NCBI RefSeq assembly: GCF_900129665.1
Contig: NZ_FQWL01000001.1
Location: 1,178,001 to 1,242,000 of the forward strand
DNA: 64,000 nucleotides
Source: Flagellimonas flava
GTDB lineage: Bacteria > Bacteroidota > Bacteroidia > Flavobacteriales > Flavobacteriaceae
Reading direction: 5' to 3'
A program made the position numbers and the translations under genes. Within the stretch, counting starts at the first letter, position 1; every line of letters begins with the position of its first letter. The notes below the pieces were generated by a model. It saw only the letters and a list, made by a program, of their open reading frames with translations, was not told the DNA's origin and did not search any database. Shown in pieces: positions 33,872 to 43,304 of this stretch.

Positions 33872-35647
33872 CTAATGATCCATTGCTTCGCCCGCACCAC
33901 TGGGGATGCGTATGTCCTCAACAATTTGTTGCACTGCTTCCGGGGGTTTTGGAGTGAATGAGGAAATTGCAAGTGCCACTGCAAAATTCACCAACATGCC
34001 CACGGTTCCAAATCCTTCCGGGGAGATGCCAAACCACCAATTATCTGCACCACTAGTCTCTGGATTGCCAATCCAACCCAATTTGAAACGGGCAATATAA
34101 TAGGTGGTGATTCCAAGACCAGCAATCATACCCGTTATCGCCCCTTCCCTATTCATGCGTTTGCTAAAAATGCCCATGACAATGGCGGGAAAGAATGACG
34201 AGGCTGCCAAACCGAACGCCAACGCCACCACAGAAGCTACAAAACCGGGTGGGTTGATTCCGAAATAGCCGGCAACGATGACAGCCAAAACTGCCGAAAG
34301 TCTGGCAATAAGCAATTCTTTTTTGTCCGAAATATCTTTGGCAAACTGTTTTTTGATCAAATCATGGGAAATGGAAGTGGAAATCACCAACAACAATCCA
34401 GCTGCTGTGGACAATGCTGCAGCCAATCCACCTGCAGCTACCAGGGCAATAATCCAGTTGGGTAATCCAGCTATTTCAGGATTCGCCAATACCGTAATAT
34501 CTCGGTCCACATAGAGTTCGTTTGAAGAACTGCTGGCGTTTGAAATCAACCGTTCTCCCGAGGCTCCCCGCCCGACTTCGAAAAGTGGTTTTTTGCCCTC
34601 GATAGCAGTTCCGGGAAGATATTGGATTTTTCCATCTCCATTTTTATCCGTCCAAGCGATAAGACCGGTTTCCTCCCATTTGGTAAACCAAGATGGGATT
34701 TCAGCATAAGGTTTGTCCTCAACAGTTTCCATCAAGTTGGTTCTGGCAAAAACTGCAATGGCAGGAGCCGTGGTATATAAAATTGCAATAAACAACAGGG
34801 CATAACCTGCCGATTTTCTAGCATCACGAACCTTGGGCACGGTAAAAAACCGAATGATTACATGGGGCAGTCCAGCAGTACCCAACATCAACGCTGCGGT
34901 TATAAAAAAGATATCTGTAGTGGACTTGGTACCATCTGTATAAGCGGTAAATCCTAAATCCGTCATCAACCCATCCAATTTATCCAATAAATACACCCCG
35001 TCTTCCCCAGCAGAACCAAATCCAAGTTGCGGTATAGGATTTCCCGTAGCCATGATGGAAATAAAAATAGCGGGCACCATAAAGGCAAAAATGAGAACGC
35101 AATACTGCGCCACTTGGGTATAGGTAATGCCTTTCATCCCTCCCAAAAAAGCATAGAAAAGTACCACTGCCATTCCAATATATACTCCCGTATTGACCTC
35201 AACATCCAAGAACCTGGAAAAAACAACCCCAACTCCGCGCATCTGACCTGCCACATAAGTAAAGGACACAAAAAGAGCTGCGACCACAGCAACTGTTCGG
35301 GCTACATTACTATAATATCGGTCACCTATAAAATCTGGTACTGTAAATTTTCCGAATTTCCTAAGGTAAGGTGCCAACAGCAAGGCGAGCAATACATAAC
35401 CTCCGGTCCACCCCATCAAGTATACGGAACCGTCGTATCCAGAAAATGCAATAATCCCAGCCATGCCCAAGAAGGAAGCAGCGGACATCCAGTCAGCGGC
35501 CGTGGCCAATCCGTTCGCCAATGGCGAGACCCCTCCCCCAGCCACATAAAACTCCTTGGTTGAACCGGCTCGAGACCAAATGGCTATTCCAATATATAGG
35601 GCAAATGTGATTCCAACGATGATAAACGTCCAAGTTTGTATTCCCAT
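33872..35647 (-). CDS. Sodium:solute symporter, acetate-permease type
   Basis: A 591-residue inner-membrane protein. The opening IYIGIAIWSRAGSTKEFYVAGGGVSPLANGLATAADWMSAASFLGMAG is characteristic of ActP-like symporters, with many further helices and a hydrophilic insertion of about 90 residues (roughly 325-380). ActP imports acetate and short acids with sodium. The DUF4212 partner starts 3 bases upstream and acs is nearby, so acetate or a related acid is the likely substrate. Confidence 0.92.
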   Translation of the reverse strand: MGIQTWTFIIVGITFALYIGIAIWSRAGSTKEFYVAGGGVSPLANGLATAADWMSAASFLGMAGIIAFSGYDGSVYLMGWTGGYVLLALLLAPYLRKFGKFTVPDFIGDRYYSNVARTVAVVAALFVSFTYVAGQMRGVGVVFSRFLDVEVNTGVYIGMAVVLFYAFLGGMKGITYTQVAQYCVLIFAFMVPAIFISIMATGNPIPQLGFGSAGEDGVYLLDKLDGLMTDLGFTAYTDGTKSTTDIFFITAALMLGTAGLPHVIIRFFTVPKVRDARKSAGYALLFIAILYTTAPAIAVFARTNLMETVEDKPYAEIPSWFTKWEETGLIAWTDKNGDGKIQYLPGTAIEGKKPLFEVGRGASGERLISNASSSSNELYVDRDITVLANPEIAGLPNWIIALVAAGGLAAALSTAAGLLLVISTSISHDLIKKQFAKDISDKKELLIARLSAVLAVIVAGYFGINPPGFVASVVALAFGLAASSFFPAIVMGIFSKRMNREGAITGMIAGLGITTYYIARFKLGWIGNPETSGADNWWFGISPEGFGTVGMLVNFAVALAISSFTPKPPEAVQQIVEDIRIPSGAGEAMDH

Positions 35648-35650
35648 AGC

Positions 35651-35905
35651 CTACTCGTTTACCTTGTATTTTTTGTCCAATTTGTTCATCAATCGGACAT
35701 AGATAAAAATTAGCGCCACAAAAACGTAAATGGAACCTTGTTGGGCAAACCAGAAACCTAGTTTAAAACCTCCCAAGCGAATCGTATTCAGTTCATCCAC
35801 GAGAAGAATGCCGAATCCATAGGAGACCAAAAACCAGATTAGAAGAAGTATGGCGAGGTATCGTAAGTTTTCCCGCCAATATTTGATGCGTTGCTGTTTG
35901 TCCAT
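35651..35905 (-). CDS. DUF4212 small symporter subunit
   Basis: An 84-residue protein with two hydrophobic helices (residues about 16-36 and 55-72), an N-terminal WRENLRYLAILL and a basic C-terminus. DUF4212 genes always precede this type of symporter and are annotated as its small subunit. The gap to the symporter is 3 bases. It is a model for how the short protein at 1825 could serve the other symporter, though the two do not share sequence. Confidence 0.92.
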   Translation of the reverse strand: MDKQQRIKYWRENLRYLAILLLIWFLVSYGFGILLVDELNTIRLGGFKLGFWFAQQGSIYVFVALIFIYVRLMNKLDKKYKVNE

Positions 35906-35999
35906 TTCAAGGTTGGTTTATTCTTGAAATATATGAAATCTGAAAAGAAGACCCCAGTTAAATTAGAGCATCACACAAAAAGCATGGGAATATTGAAAT

Positions 36000-36956
36000 T
36001 TACGCAAGTGTATTAAGGTACTGGGCAACGTTGTTTCCGATACGTTCCTGAATACTGGAAAGATCCGCCCTAACGAAGTCTTCACCAGTAATGCTCTCGT
36101 ACAATTCGATGTAGCGCTCAGAAACAGATTCAATATACGTATCGCTCATGGGCGGCACCGTCTGTCCCTCCAAACCTTGAAAGTTATTGGAAATCAACCA
36201 CTGACGAACAAATTCTTTGGACAGCTGTTTTTGAGGTTCTCCATTGGACTGCCTTTCCTCATAACCGTCCGCATAAAAATAACGGGAAGAATCAGGTGTA
36301 TGGATTTCATCAATTAGTACAATCTCCCCTTGTTTAGTTTTCCCGAACTCGTATTTGGTGTCCACCAAAATCAGTCCCCTTTTGGCAGCAAGCTCGGTTC
36401 CTCTTTGAAAAAGGGCCTTGGTATATTTTTCAAGCACTTCATAGTCCTCTTTTGCCACAATTCCACGCTCCAAAATTTCCTCTCTGGAAATATCTTCGTC
36501 ATGGTCACCCTGTTCCGCTTTGGTTGCCGGCGTGATTATAGGTTCTGGAAACTTATCGTTCTCTTGCATTCCCTCGGGCATTGGCATTCCACACAACATA
36601 CGTTTTCCAGCCTTGTATTCTCGAGCCGCGTGACCCGACATATAGCCTCGAATCACCATCTCCACCTTAAAAGGTTCGCAAGCTTTTCCAACCGCCACAT
36701 TCGGGTCTGGTGTTGCCAATAGCCAATTGGGAACAATATCCTCGGTGGCCTGCATCATTTTGGTGGCAATCTGGTTTAGAATCTGCCCTTTAAAGGGTAT
36801 TCCTTTGGGCATAACCACGTCAAAGGCAGAAAGGCGGTCTGTGGCAATCATTACCAAAATATCATTTTGAAGGGTATATACTTCCCTAACCTTTCCTTTA
36901 TAGACTTGTTGCTGTCCCGGGAACTGAAAATTGGTATCCATTAGGGTATTGGACAT
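36000..36956 (-). CDS. purC: Phosphoribosylaminoimidazole-succinocarboxamide synthase
   Basis: A 318-residue enzyme that joins aspartate to CAIR in purine synthesis (SAICAR synthase). It has [14 protein letters not shown] near residues 18-31, [31 protein letters not shown], and the [11 protein letters not shown] and [12 protein letters not shown] signatures. It is 5 bases after phoH and is cotranscribed with it. Confidence 0.97.
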   Translation of the reverse strand: MSNTLMDTNFQFPGQQQVYKGKVREVYTLQNDILVMIATDRLSAFDVVMPKGIPFKGQILNQIATKMMQATEDIVPNWLLATPDPNVAVGKACEPFKVEMVIRGYMSGHAAREYKAGKRMLCGMPMPEGMQENDKFPEPIITPATKAEQGDHDEDISREEILERGIVAKEDYEVLEKYTKALFQRGTELAAKRGLILVDTKYEFGKTKQGEIVLIDEIHTPDSSRYFYADGYEERQSNGEPQKQLSKEFVRQWLISNNFQGLEGQTVPPMSDTYIESVSERYIELYESITGEDFVRADLSSIQERIGNNVAQYLNTLA

Positions 36957-36961
36957 GGGCG

Positions 36962-37915
36962 CTAGTTTTGGTGCTCTATATTTTTATAGGCGTCTATTAC
37001 TTTTTTCACCAGTTTATGTCGAATGACATCCTTATCATCGAGATAGACGATACTGATGCCCTCAACATTCTTAAGAATAAGGAGCGCCTCCTTAAGACCC
37101 GAAATAACCCGTCTTGGTAAATCAATCTGTCCAGGATCACCAGTCAATAAAAATTTGGCATTTTTTCCCATACGGGTCAAGAACATCTTCATCTGGGCGT
37201 GGGTAGTGTTCTGGGCCTCATCAAGAATTACAAAAGCATTATCGAGCGTTCTCCCTCGCATAAATGCCATGGGAGCTATTTGTATCGTCCCATCCTCGAT
37301 GTACTTTTCCAGTTTTTCTGGAGCGATCATATCGCGAAGTGCATCGTACAAGGGTTGCATATAAGGATCAAGCTTTTCTTTTAGATCTCCTGGTAAAAAA
37401 CCAAGATTTTCCCCTGCTTCCACAGCTGGGCGGGTTAAAATAATTCGCCGTACCTGTTTTTCCTTCAAGGCCTTGACTGCCAACGCCACCCCAGTGTAGG
37501 TCTTCCCTGTTCCTGCTGGTCCGATAGCAAAAACCATATCATCCTTCTTACAGGCATCCACCAATCTCCGTTGGTTCACGGTTTGAGCTTTTATTAGCCT
37601 TCCGCTGACCCCATGTACCAAAACTTCACCGCTACTTTTGGAGGAAGTAAGTTCTTCCTGGCCATTGCTTGTGAGCACACGTTCAATCATATTCTCATCC
37701 AACTTGTTGTATTTGGCAAAATGATTGGTGAGCATATCAAAGCGTCTATCGAACTCCTCTAGGAGTTCTTCATCACCGTAGACCTTTATTTTGCTGCCCC
37801 TCGCAACTATTTTTAGTTTTGGGAAGTATTTTTTAAGTAGTTCAATATTCTCATTCCGCTGCCCAAAAAAGTCCTGTGGGCTTATCTCCGTCAATTCAAT
37901 AATAAGTTCGTTCAA
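36962..37915 (-). CDS. PhoH family protein
   Basis: A 317-residue P-loop NTPase. It carries Walker [17 protein letters not shown] (about 132-147) and a Walker [22 protein letters not shown], and ends with LVKKVIDAY. PhoH-like proteins are RNA-linked ATPases, often beside purine or rRNA-processing genes. The N-terminal 100 residues resemble the KH-like part seen in PhoH1 proteins. Operon with purC. Confidence 0.93.
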   Translation of the reverse strand: MNELIIELTEISPQDFFGQRNENIELLKKYFPKLKIVARGSKIKVYGDEELLEEFDRRFDMLTNHFAKYNKLDENMIERVLTSNGQEELTSSKSSGEVLVHGVSGRLIKAQTVNQRRLVDACKKDDMVFAIGPAGTGKTYTGVALAVKALKEKQVRRIILTRPAVEAGENLGFLPGDLKEKLDPYMQPLYDALRDMIAPEKLEKYIEDGTIQIAPMAFMRGRTLDNAFVILDEAQNTTHAQMKMFLTRMGKNAKFLLTGDPGQIDLPRRVISGLKEALLILKNVEGISIVYLDDKDVIRHKLVKKVIDAYKNIEHQN

Positions 37916-38037
37916 AAAAAGTGGGCTGTTTTAAGGTTATTTTTGAAGAAAAGTATTCTTTCTTTTTTATTTAATTTTATCCCACAAACTTAACCAAAAA
38001 TCAATTTGAGCACCGAAAAACATATCAACAGTATTGC

Positions 38038-38868
38038 ATGGCAATCATAACGTTAACTACGGATTTTGGACATAAAGATCACTTTGTAGGTGCTATTAAA
38101 GGAACAATCCTGAACAATCTCCCCGAGGTCAATGTTGTTGATATTTCCCACGCGGTGAGTCCATTTAATATCCAAGAGTGCGCTTATATCCTTAAAAATG
38201 CTTATCAAAATTTTCCAGAAGGCACGGTACATATTGTAGGGGTGGACTCTGAATTATCCCCTGAAAACCAACATATTGTTGTACAGGTAAATGGGCAATT
38301 TATCATTAGTGCCAACAATGGGGTCATTTCGTTGATCACTTCCGAATCTACCCCAGATAAAATAATGGAAATTGATATTCCCAAACTTAACTTAAGTTCA
38401 TTTCCAGTCTTAAATGTTTTTGTGGAGGTAGCCTGCCATATCTCCAGGGGAGGTAAACTGGAGGTCATAGGGAAGCCCTTTGAACAACTAAAAGAGCTTA
38501 AAGAATTTGAACCAAGAATTACCAATAATGGCAACAGCATCGTTGGTAATGTGATTTACATCGACAACTACGGAAATGTTATCACAAATATTCAGCGTGG
38601 GCTTGTTGAGGCATACCGGAACGGAAGGGAATTTGAGATTATTGCAAGAACCAATAAAATCAGGAATATCCATAACAGTTATAACGGCATCATCAATTAC
38701 GAGCTGGACAGGACGCAACGCAAAGGCCCCGGAGATGCACTGGCATTGTTTAACAGTGCGGGTTACGTGGAACTGGCCATCTACAAAAGTGATTTGAAAA
38801 CCGTTGGCGGTGCCTCTACTCTATTAGGGCTGAACTACAGGGATACGGTAACCATAAATTTTTTATAA
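38038..38868 (+). CDS. S-adenosyl-L-methionine hydroxide adenosyltransferase
   Basis: A 276-residue enzyme (DUF62 family) that splits SAM to adenosine and methionine with a hydroxide ion. The opening ITLTTDFGHKDHFVGAIKG, the HAVSPFNIQECAYIL stretch and FISANNGVISLI are diagnostic. It heads a four-gene operon with an ABM protein, gldF and gldG, an order common in flavobacteria. Confidence 0.94.
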   Translation: MAIITLTTDFGHKDHFVGAIKGTILNNLPEVNVVDISHAVSPFNIQECAYILKNAYQNFPEGTVHIVGVDSELSPENQHIVVQVNGQFIISANNGVISLITSESTPDKIMEIDIPKLNLSSFPVLNVFVEVACHISRGGKLEVIGKPFEQLKELKEFEPRITNNGNSIVGNVIYIDNYGNVITNIQRGLVEAYRNGREFEIIARTNKIRNIHNSYNGIINYELDRTQRKGPGDALALFNSAGYVELAIYKSDLKTVGGASTLLGLNYRDTVTINFL

Positions 38869-39168
38869 ATGCTGATACGGATTGTAAAGCTGACTTTTAA
38901 ACCCGAAAATATTCCTAGTTTTGAGCGGCTCTTTGAGACCTCACAACCCGGAATTTTAGCGTTCAAGGGTTGTAGATTGGTTGAAGGATACCAAGATGTT
39001 AAAAACCCTTGTGTGTTTTTCACCTACAGTCACTGGAAAGAGGAAAACGATTTGGAAAATTATCGTAATTCTGATTTTTTCAAGGAGGTATGGAGCAAGA
39101 CCAAACTTCTGTTTTCGGAAAAACCTGAGGCATGGAGCGTACAGCAATTACCAATGACCACTAAATAA
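38869..39168 (+). CDS. Antibiotic-biosynthesis-monooxygenase (ABM) domain protein
   Basis: A 99-residue ferredoxin-like protein. MLIRIVKLTFKPENIPSFERLFE, FKGCRLVEGYQDVKNPC and TYSHWKEENDLENYRNS follow the ABM/dimeric alpha-beta barrel pattern. The start codon directly follows the preceding stop. ABM proteins act as monooxygenases or bind ligands; a link to gliding is not known. Confidence 0.86.
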   Translation: MLIRIVKLTFKPENIPSFERLFETSQPGILAFKGCRLVEGYQDVKNPCVFFTYSHWKEENDLENYRNSDFFKEVWSKTKLLFSEKPEAWSVQQLPMTTK

Positions 39169-39179
39169 TAAGCAATACC

Positions 39180-39911
39180 GTGTTCGCTATTTTTAAAAGA
39201 GAAGTACAATCATTTTTCACCTCCCCCATCGGGTACTTGATCGTTGGTCTGTTTTTGCTCCTTAACGGACTCTTTCTTTGGGTCTTCAAAGGAGATTACA
39301 ACATATTAGATTACGGGTTTGCAGATTTGGGCAATCTGTTTCTTTTGGCACCCTGGATTTTTATCTTTTTGGTCCCGGCAATTACCATGAAGAGCTTTTC
39401 CGAAGAACGTAAAGTGGGAACCTTGGAGTTGTTGTTGATAAAACCCATTTCTACGTGGAAACTTGTTCTGGGAAAGTTTTGGGGAGCATTTCTATTATGT
39501 GTTATAGCGGTAGTACCGACCTTAATTTATGTTTGGGCCATTTCAAAACTGGGAATTTCTGAAGGAAATTATGACCTGGGTGTTGTTATCGGCTCTTATT
39601 TCGGGCTTTTATTTTTGATGGCCTCCTACACCGCAATTGGGATATTTACCTCTACTCTTTCCGAAAACCAAATTATCGCCTTCATTCTGGGGGTACTTAT
39701 TTGTTTTGTTTTTTTTAATGGATTCGAAGCTCTTTCCACCCTGTTTAGTTCGGGGGAAACACTCCGTCTTGTTAAAACCATGGGGGCTAAAGCTCATTTT
39801 GACAGTATTGGGAGAGGTATTCTGGATACTAGAGATTTGGTTTATTTTATATCAATCACCCTCCTGTTTCTGTTCCTGACAAATGAACGCCTAAAACAAC
39901 TGCCGAAATGA
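39180..39911 (+). CDS. gldF: Gliding motility ABC transporter permease GldF
   Basis: A 243-residue inner-membrane protein with six helices. The opening FAIFKREVQSFFTSPIGYLIVG and the MKSFSEERKVGTLELLLIKPIS region match the permease family of GldF. It starts with GTG (39180). With GldA and GldG it forms an ABC transporter needed for gliding in Flavobacterium johnsoniae. Its stop overlaps gldG by 4 bases. Confidence 0.94.
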   Translation: MFAIFKREVQSFFTSPIGYLIVGLFLLLNGLFLWVFKGDYNILDYGFADLGNLFLLAPWIFIFLVPAITMKSFSEERKVGTLELLLIKPISTWKLVLGKFWGAFLLCVIAVVPTLIYVWAISKLGISEGNYDLGVVIGSYFGLLFLMASYTAIGIFTSTLSENQIIAFILGVLICFVFFNGFEALSTLFSSGETLRLVKTMGAKAHFDSIGRGILDTRDLVYFISITLLFLFLTNERLKQLPK

Positions 39912-41572
39912 TGAAATTCTTGGTGTCAGTTTTGAAAGCCCTGAGCGCGGTCATTATTATTAATGTTGCGGCCCAATATCTCTACACACGATTAGATCTT
40001 ACCGAGGACAAAAGATTTACGCTTTCCGAACCATCCGTACGGATTGCCAAAAAGTTGGATGCTCCGGTAATCGTGGATATTCTTTTGGACGGAAACATAC
40101 CCGCTGAGTTCAACCGATTGAAGATAGAAACCGCACAATTGTTGACTTCTTTTCGTTCTGAAAACCAAAATATCCAGTTTAATTTGGTAAATCCCCTTGA
40201 GGATGAGGCGCAAAGGCAGCAAACCATAGCCGATTTACAACAAATTGGTCTGACCCCGGCCAACGTTACGGTCGAAGAAAATGGGAAAATCTCCCAGGAA
40301 CTTGTCTTTCCTTGGGCCATGGTGAACTATCAAAACCAAACGGTTAAGGTACCCTTACTGAAAAACAAGCTCGGTGCATCAATGGAAGAGCGCATCAACA
40401 ATTCCGTCCAGCAATTGGAATATGCCTTCGCAGATGCTTTTACGAAACTTTCCATAACCGAAAAAAAGAGAGTAGCAGTTATCAAAGGTAATGGAGAGTT
40501 AGAGGATTTACATATTGCTGATTATCTCACCACCATTAGGGATTATTATAATATTGGAGCCATTACATTGGATTCAGTGGCTTCCAACCCTCAAAAGGTT
40601 TTGGATCAGTTGCAAAATTTTGACCTCGCCTTGATTGCCAAACCCACCGAAGCTTTCTCCGATGAGGAAAAATATGTCATGGATCAATTTATGGTCAATG
40701 GAGGTAGGTCTATATGGATGATCGATCAGGTTGCCATGGAAGTGGACAGCATATTTAAGGGCGGAGGCAGTGCACTCGCCTTACCAAGAGAACTAAACCT
40801 GAAGGATTTCTTCTTCAAATATGGCATTCGGATCAATCCGGTTTTGGTAAACGACCTTTATTTTACACAGATTGTGTTGGCCTCCGGAGATGGGAACAAT
40901 TCCCAATACAATCCTGTGCCTTGGTACTACAACCCCATGGTTTTTTCACAGAACAACCATCCTATAAACACCAATATTGAAGCGGTCCGCTATCAGTTTA
41001 CCAGTACTATGGACGTACTTCAAGACAACTACAAGCACACGGTGCTGATGCAAAGCTCGCCACTCTCTAAAACAGAGGTCGTGCCGAAGCAAATAGGACT
41101 TGATATTTTGAACACCCCTCCGGACAAGACAACCTACAACAACGGAGAGCAACCGTTAGCGGTATTGATTGAAGGTCAGTTTACCTCTGTTTTTAAGAAT
41201 AGGGTGAAACCAGTCGACCTAAATGCTTATTTAGAAGAAGGTCCGGAGAACAAGATGATTGTAATTTCGGACGGAGATGTCATCAAAAACCAAGTAAGAA
41301 ATGGGCTACCCTTGGAGTTGGGCTACGATAAGTGGACGAATAGTTCTTATGGCAACAAGGAATTTTTGGTGAATTGTATCAACTATCTTTTGGATGACAG
41401 GGGACTCGTAAACATAAGGAATAAACGAGTTTCCATTCCTTTACTCGATGTTGAAAAAATAGCTGAACAGCGAACAAAATGGCAACTTATAAACATAGGG
41501 ATTCCCGTGTTGATCACGCTTTTGCTCGGAATTGGGTTCAGCCTATACAGAAAGCGGAAATACACGGTCTAA
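39908..41572 (+). CDS. gldG: Gliding motility ABC-associated protein GldG
   Basis: A 554-residue protein with an N-terminal membrane helix (residues 7-27), a periplasmic region with the ABC-auxiliary-type fold (TEDKRFTLSEPSVRIAKKL, KKRVAVIKGNGELEDL), and a C-terminal helix followed by a short basic tail. This is the GldG arrangement. Overlaps gldF by four bases (ATGA). dnaN follows about 115 bases later. Confidence 0.94.
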   Translation: MMKFLVSVLKALSAVIIINVAAQYLYTRLDLTEDKRFTLSEPSVRIAKKLDAPVIVDILLDGNIPAEFNRLKIETAQLLTSFRSENQNIQFNLVNPLEDEAQRQQTIADLQQIGLTPANVTVEENGKISQELVFPWAMVNYQNQTVKVPLLKNKLGASMEERINNSVQQLEYAFADAFTKLSITEKKRVAVIKGNGELEDLHIADYLTTIRDYYNIGAITLDSVASNPQKVLDQLQNFDLALIAKPTEAFSDEEKYVMDQFMVNGGRSIWMIDQVAMEVDSIFKGGGSALALPRELNLKDFFFKYGIRINPVLVNDLYFTQIVLASGDGNNSQYNPVPWYYNPMVFSQNNHPINTNIEAVRYQFTSTMDVLQDNYKHTVLMQSSPLSKTEVVPKQIGLDILNTPPDKTTYNNGEQPLAVLIEGQFTSVFKNRVKPVDLNAYLEEGPENKMIVISDGDVIKNQVRNGLPLELGYDKWTNSSYGNKEFLVNCINYLLDDRGLVNIRNKRVSIPLLDVEKIAEQRTKWQLINIGIPVLITLLLGIGFSLYRKRKYTV

Positions 41573-41611
41573 GTGTTGATAAATTTGTTTCTTTGCTTGA
41601 AGCTTTTAAGA

Positions 41612-41619
41612 TATATTTG
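41612..41619 (+). promoter_or_regulatory. Candidate -7 element of dnaN
   Basis: TATATTTG is an exact TAnnTTTG match 67 bases before the dnaN start; upstream TTTG (41592-41595) lies 16 bases away, shorter than the usual 19-20. Confidence 0.5.
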
Positions 41620-41686
41620 TTTTTATCCATTTAATGGTCTTTGACGATTATGAACAAAGAGGCCTAATTCTAAAAGAATTTCTTGA

Positions 41687-42805
41687 ATGAAGTTTATCGT
41701 ATCAAGTACATATTTATTAAAGCAATTACAGGTTTTAGGTGGTGTTATCAACAACAGTAACACGCTACCCATCCTTGATAATTTTTTGTTCGACCTAAAA
41801 CAAAACCAGTTAACCGTTTCCGCGTCGGATTTGGAGACTACAATGAGTTCCGTCCTAGAAGTGGATTCGGATGCTGAGGGAACCATTGCCGTTCCCGCAA
41901 GACTTTTATTGGATACGTTGAAGACTTTCCCGGAACAACCCTTGACTTTTGTTGTTGAGGATAACAATACGGTGGAGATCAGCTCCAACCATGGAAAATA
42001 TGCATTAGCGTATGCAGATGGAGCCGAGTTCCCGAAAGCGGTTGAAGTTTCCAACCCTAGTTCCACTACCCTTTTGGGAGATATTTTGGCCACGGCTATC
42101 ACCAAGACCATTTTTGCTGCAGGCAATGATGATCTGAGACCGGTGATGAGCGGTGTGTTTTTTCAGTTTTCCACAGAGAACTTGACTTTTGTAGCCACGG
42201 ATGCCCATAAACTGGTAAAGTATCAACGAAATGATGTAACGGCTTCGCAAGTGGCCGAGTTCATCATGCCCAAAAAACCTTTGAACCTTTTAAAAGGCAT
42301 TCTCGCCGGTTCAGAATCGGAGGTAACCATTGAATACAACGATAGCAATGCCAAGTTTGTTTTTGATAATTCTGAATTGATCTGCAGACTTATCGATGGG
42401 AAGTATCCCAACTATGAGGCGGTTATTCCAAAGGAAAATCCAAATAAATTATCCATTTCAAGGAATCAGTTTTTGAGTTCCGTGCGAAGGGTTTCCATTT
42501 TTTCAAATAAAACCACGCATCAAATCAGGTTAAAAATTGCTGGAGCGGAATTGAATATTTCTGCGGAAGATGTTGATTACAGCAATAAGGCCGAAGAACG
42601 ACTTTCCTGCGCTTATCAGGGTGACGATATGCAGATTGGCTTTAATTCCAGGTTTTTGGTGGAAATGCTGAACAACCTTTCGTCTGATGAGGTTTCCTTG
42701 GAAATGAGTCTCCCCAATCGGGCTGGAATATTGACCCCGATAGATGGATTGGATGAGGGTGAGCATGTAACCATGCTTGTCATGCCGGTAATGCTGAACA
42801 ACTAA
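41687..42805 (+). CDS. dnaN: DNA polymerase III sliding clamp (beta subunit)
   Basis: A 372-residue clamp that rings DNA and tethers the polymerase. It shows three repeated clamp domains and conserved stretches MKFIVSSTYLLKQLQVLGGVI, LPILDNFLFDL, RPVMSGVFF, VATDAHKLVKYQ and the C-terminal VTMLVMPVMLNN, close to the standard PMR(L) end. Ends at a perfect palindromic terminator. Confidence 0.97.
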   Translation: MKFIVSSTYLLKQLQVLGGVINNSNTLPILDNFLFDLKQNQLTVSASDLETTMSSVLEVDSDAEGTIAVPARLLLDTLKTFPEQPLTFVVEDNNTVEISSNHGKYALAYADGAEFPKAVEVSNPSSTTLLGDILATAITKTIFAAGNDDLRPVMSGVFFQFSTENLTFVATDAHKLVKYQRNDVTASQVAEFIMPKKPLNLLKGILAGSESEVTIEYNDSNAKFVFDNSELICRLIDGKYPNYEAVIPKENPNKLSISRNQFLSSVRRVSIFSNKTTHQIRLKIAGAELNISAEDVDYSNKAEERLSCAYQGDDMQIGFNSRFLVEMLNNLSSDEVSLEMSLPNRAGILTPIDGLDEGEHVTMLVMPVMLNN

Positions 42806-42827
42806 CTCAATACCAACCTAAAATAGC

Positions 42828-42855
42828 AAAAGCGGGAATCTAGATTCCCGCTTTT
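42828..42855. terminator. Bidirectional terminator, 28-bp perfect palindrome
   Basis: The 28 bases read the same on both strands, with core AGCGGGAATCTAGATTCCCG flanked by AAA and TTT runs. It lies 22 bases after dnaN and just beyond the end of the convergent DUF4870 gene, so it serves both. Confidence 0.92.
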
Positions 42856-42858
42856 CGT

Positions 42859-43218
42859 TTATATAAAAGGTATGGTCATAAAATAAGAGGGTGCCTCGCC
42901 ATTGGCTGCTTTGATGGCATTTACGATGGGAAGAACGAATCCCAAAATCGCCACACTTATAAGTCCAAGTATTCCCAGACCTAGGAGCAGAATTGCCGGA
43001 ACACTAACAATGATGTACAACAACAGGCTTAGCTGAAGGTTAATAATGGCCTTTCCATGTTCATTCATTCCCTCTACCGATTTTCTGGCGGATAACCAAA
43101 TAATTAACGGTACAATGAATCCCCCAAAGCCTGTCACATAATGCAACAGCTGTGTGAGGTGCGCTACAGACAACAAAGTGTTGTCTTTTCTAACTACGTT
43201 TTGATTGATGACTTCCAT
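42859..43218 (-). CDS. DUF4870 domain membrane protein
   Basis: A 119-residue protein with three hydrophobic helices. LTQLLHYVTGFGGFIVPLIIWL followed by SVEGMNEHGKAIINLQLSL matches DUF4870, a common family of small membrane proteins of unknown role. It is a single-gene unit. Confidence 0.9.
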   Translation of the reverse strand: MEVINQNVVRKDNTLLSVAHLTQLLHYVTGFGGFIVPLIIWLSARKSVEGMNEHGKAIINLQLSLLLYIIVSVPAILLLGLGILGLISVAILGFVLPIVNAIKAANGEAPSYFMTIPFI

Positions 43219-43291
43219 TTTTGATTGATTTTAATGATGTACCATATATGTATTGATTTAAGACAAAATGTTACAACATTGGGGTATTTCG

Positions 43292-43299
43292 TATTTTTG
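43292..43299 (+). promoter_or_regulatory. -7 element of mnmE, near-leaderless
   Basis: TATTTTTG fits TAnnTTTG. The ATG begins 5 bases after its final G, so the transcript should start at or very near the start codon. Confidence 0.55.
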
Positions 43300-43304
43300 C
43301 GCTT

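Noticed and set aside
41580..41700. Replication origin near dnaN
   Set aside because: Only one weak DnaA-like 9-mer (TTATCCATT); no cluster, no AT-rich repeats, no dnaA gene.
42828..42855. 28-bp palindrome as an operator
   Set aside because: Position between two convergent stops with A/T flanks fits a bidirectional terminator.
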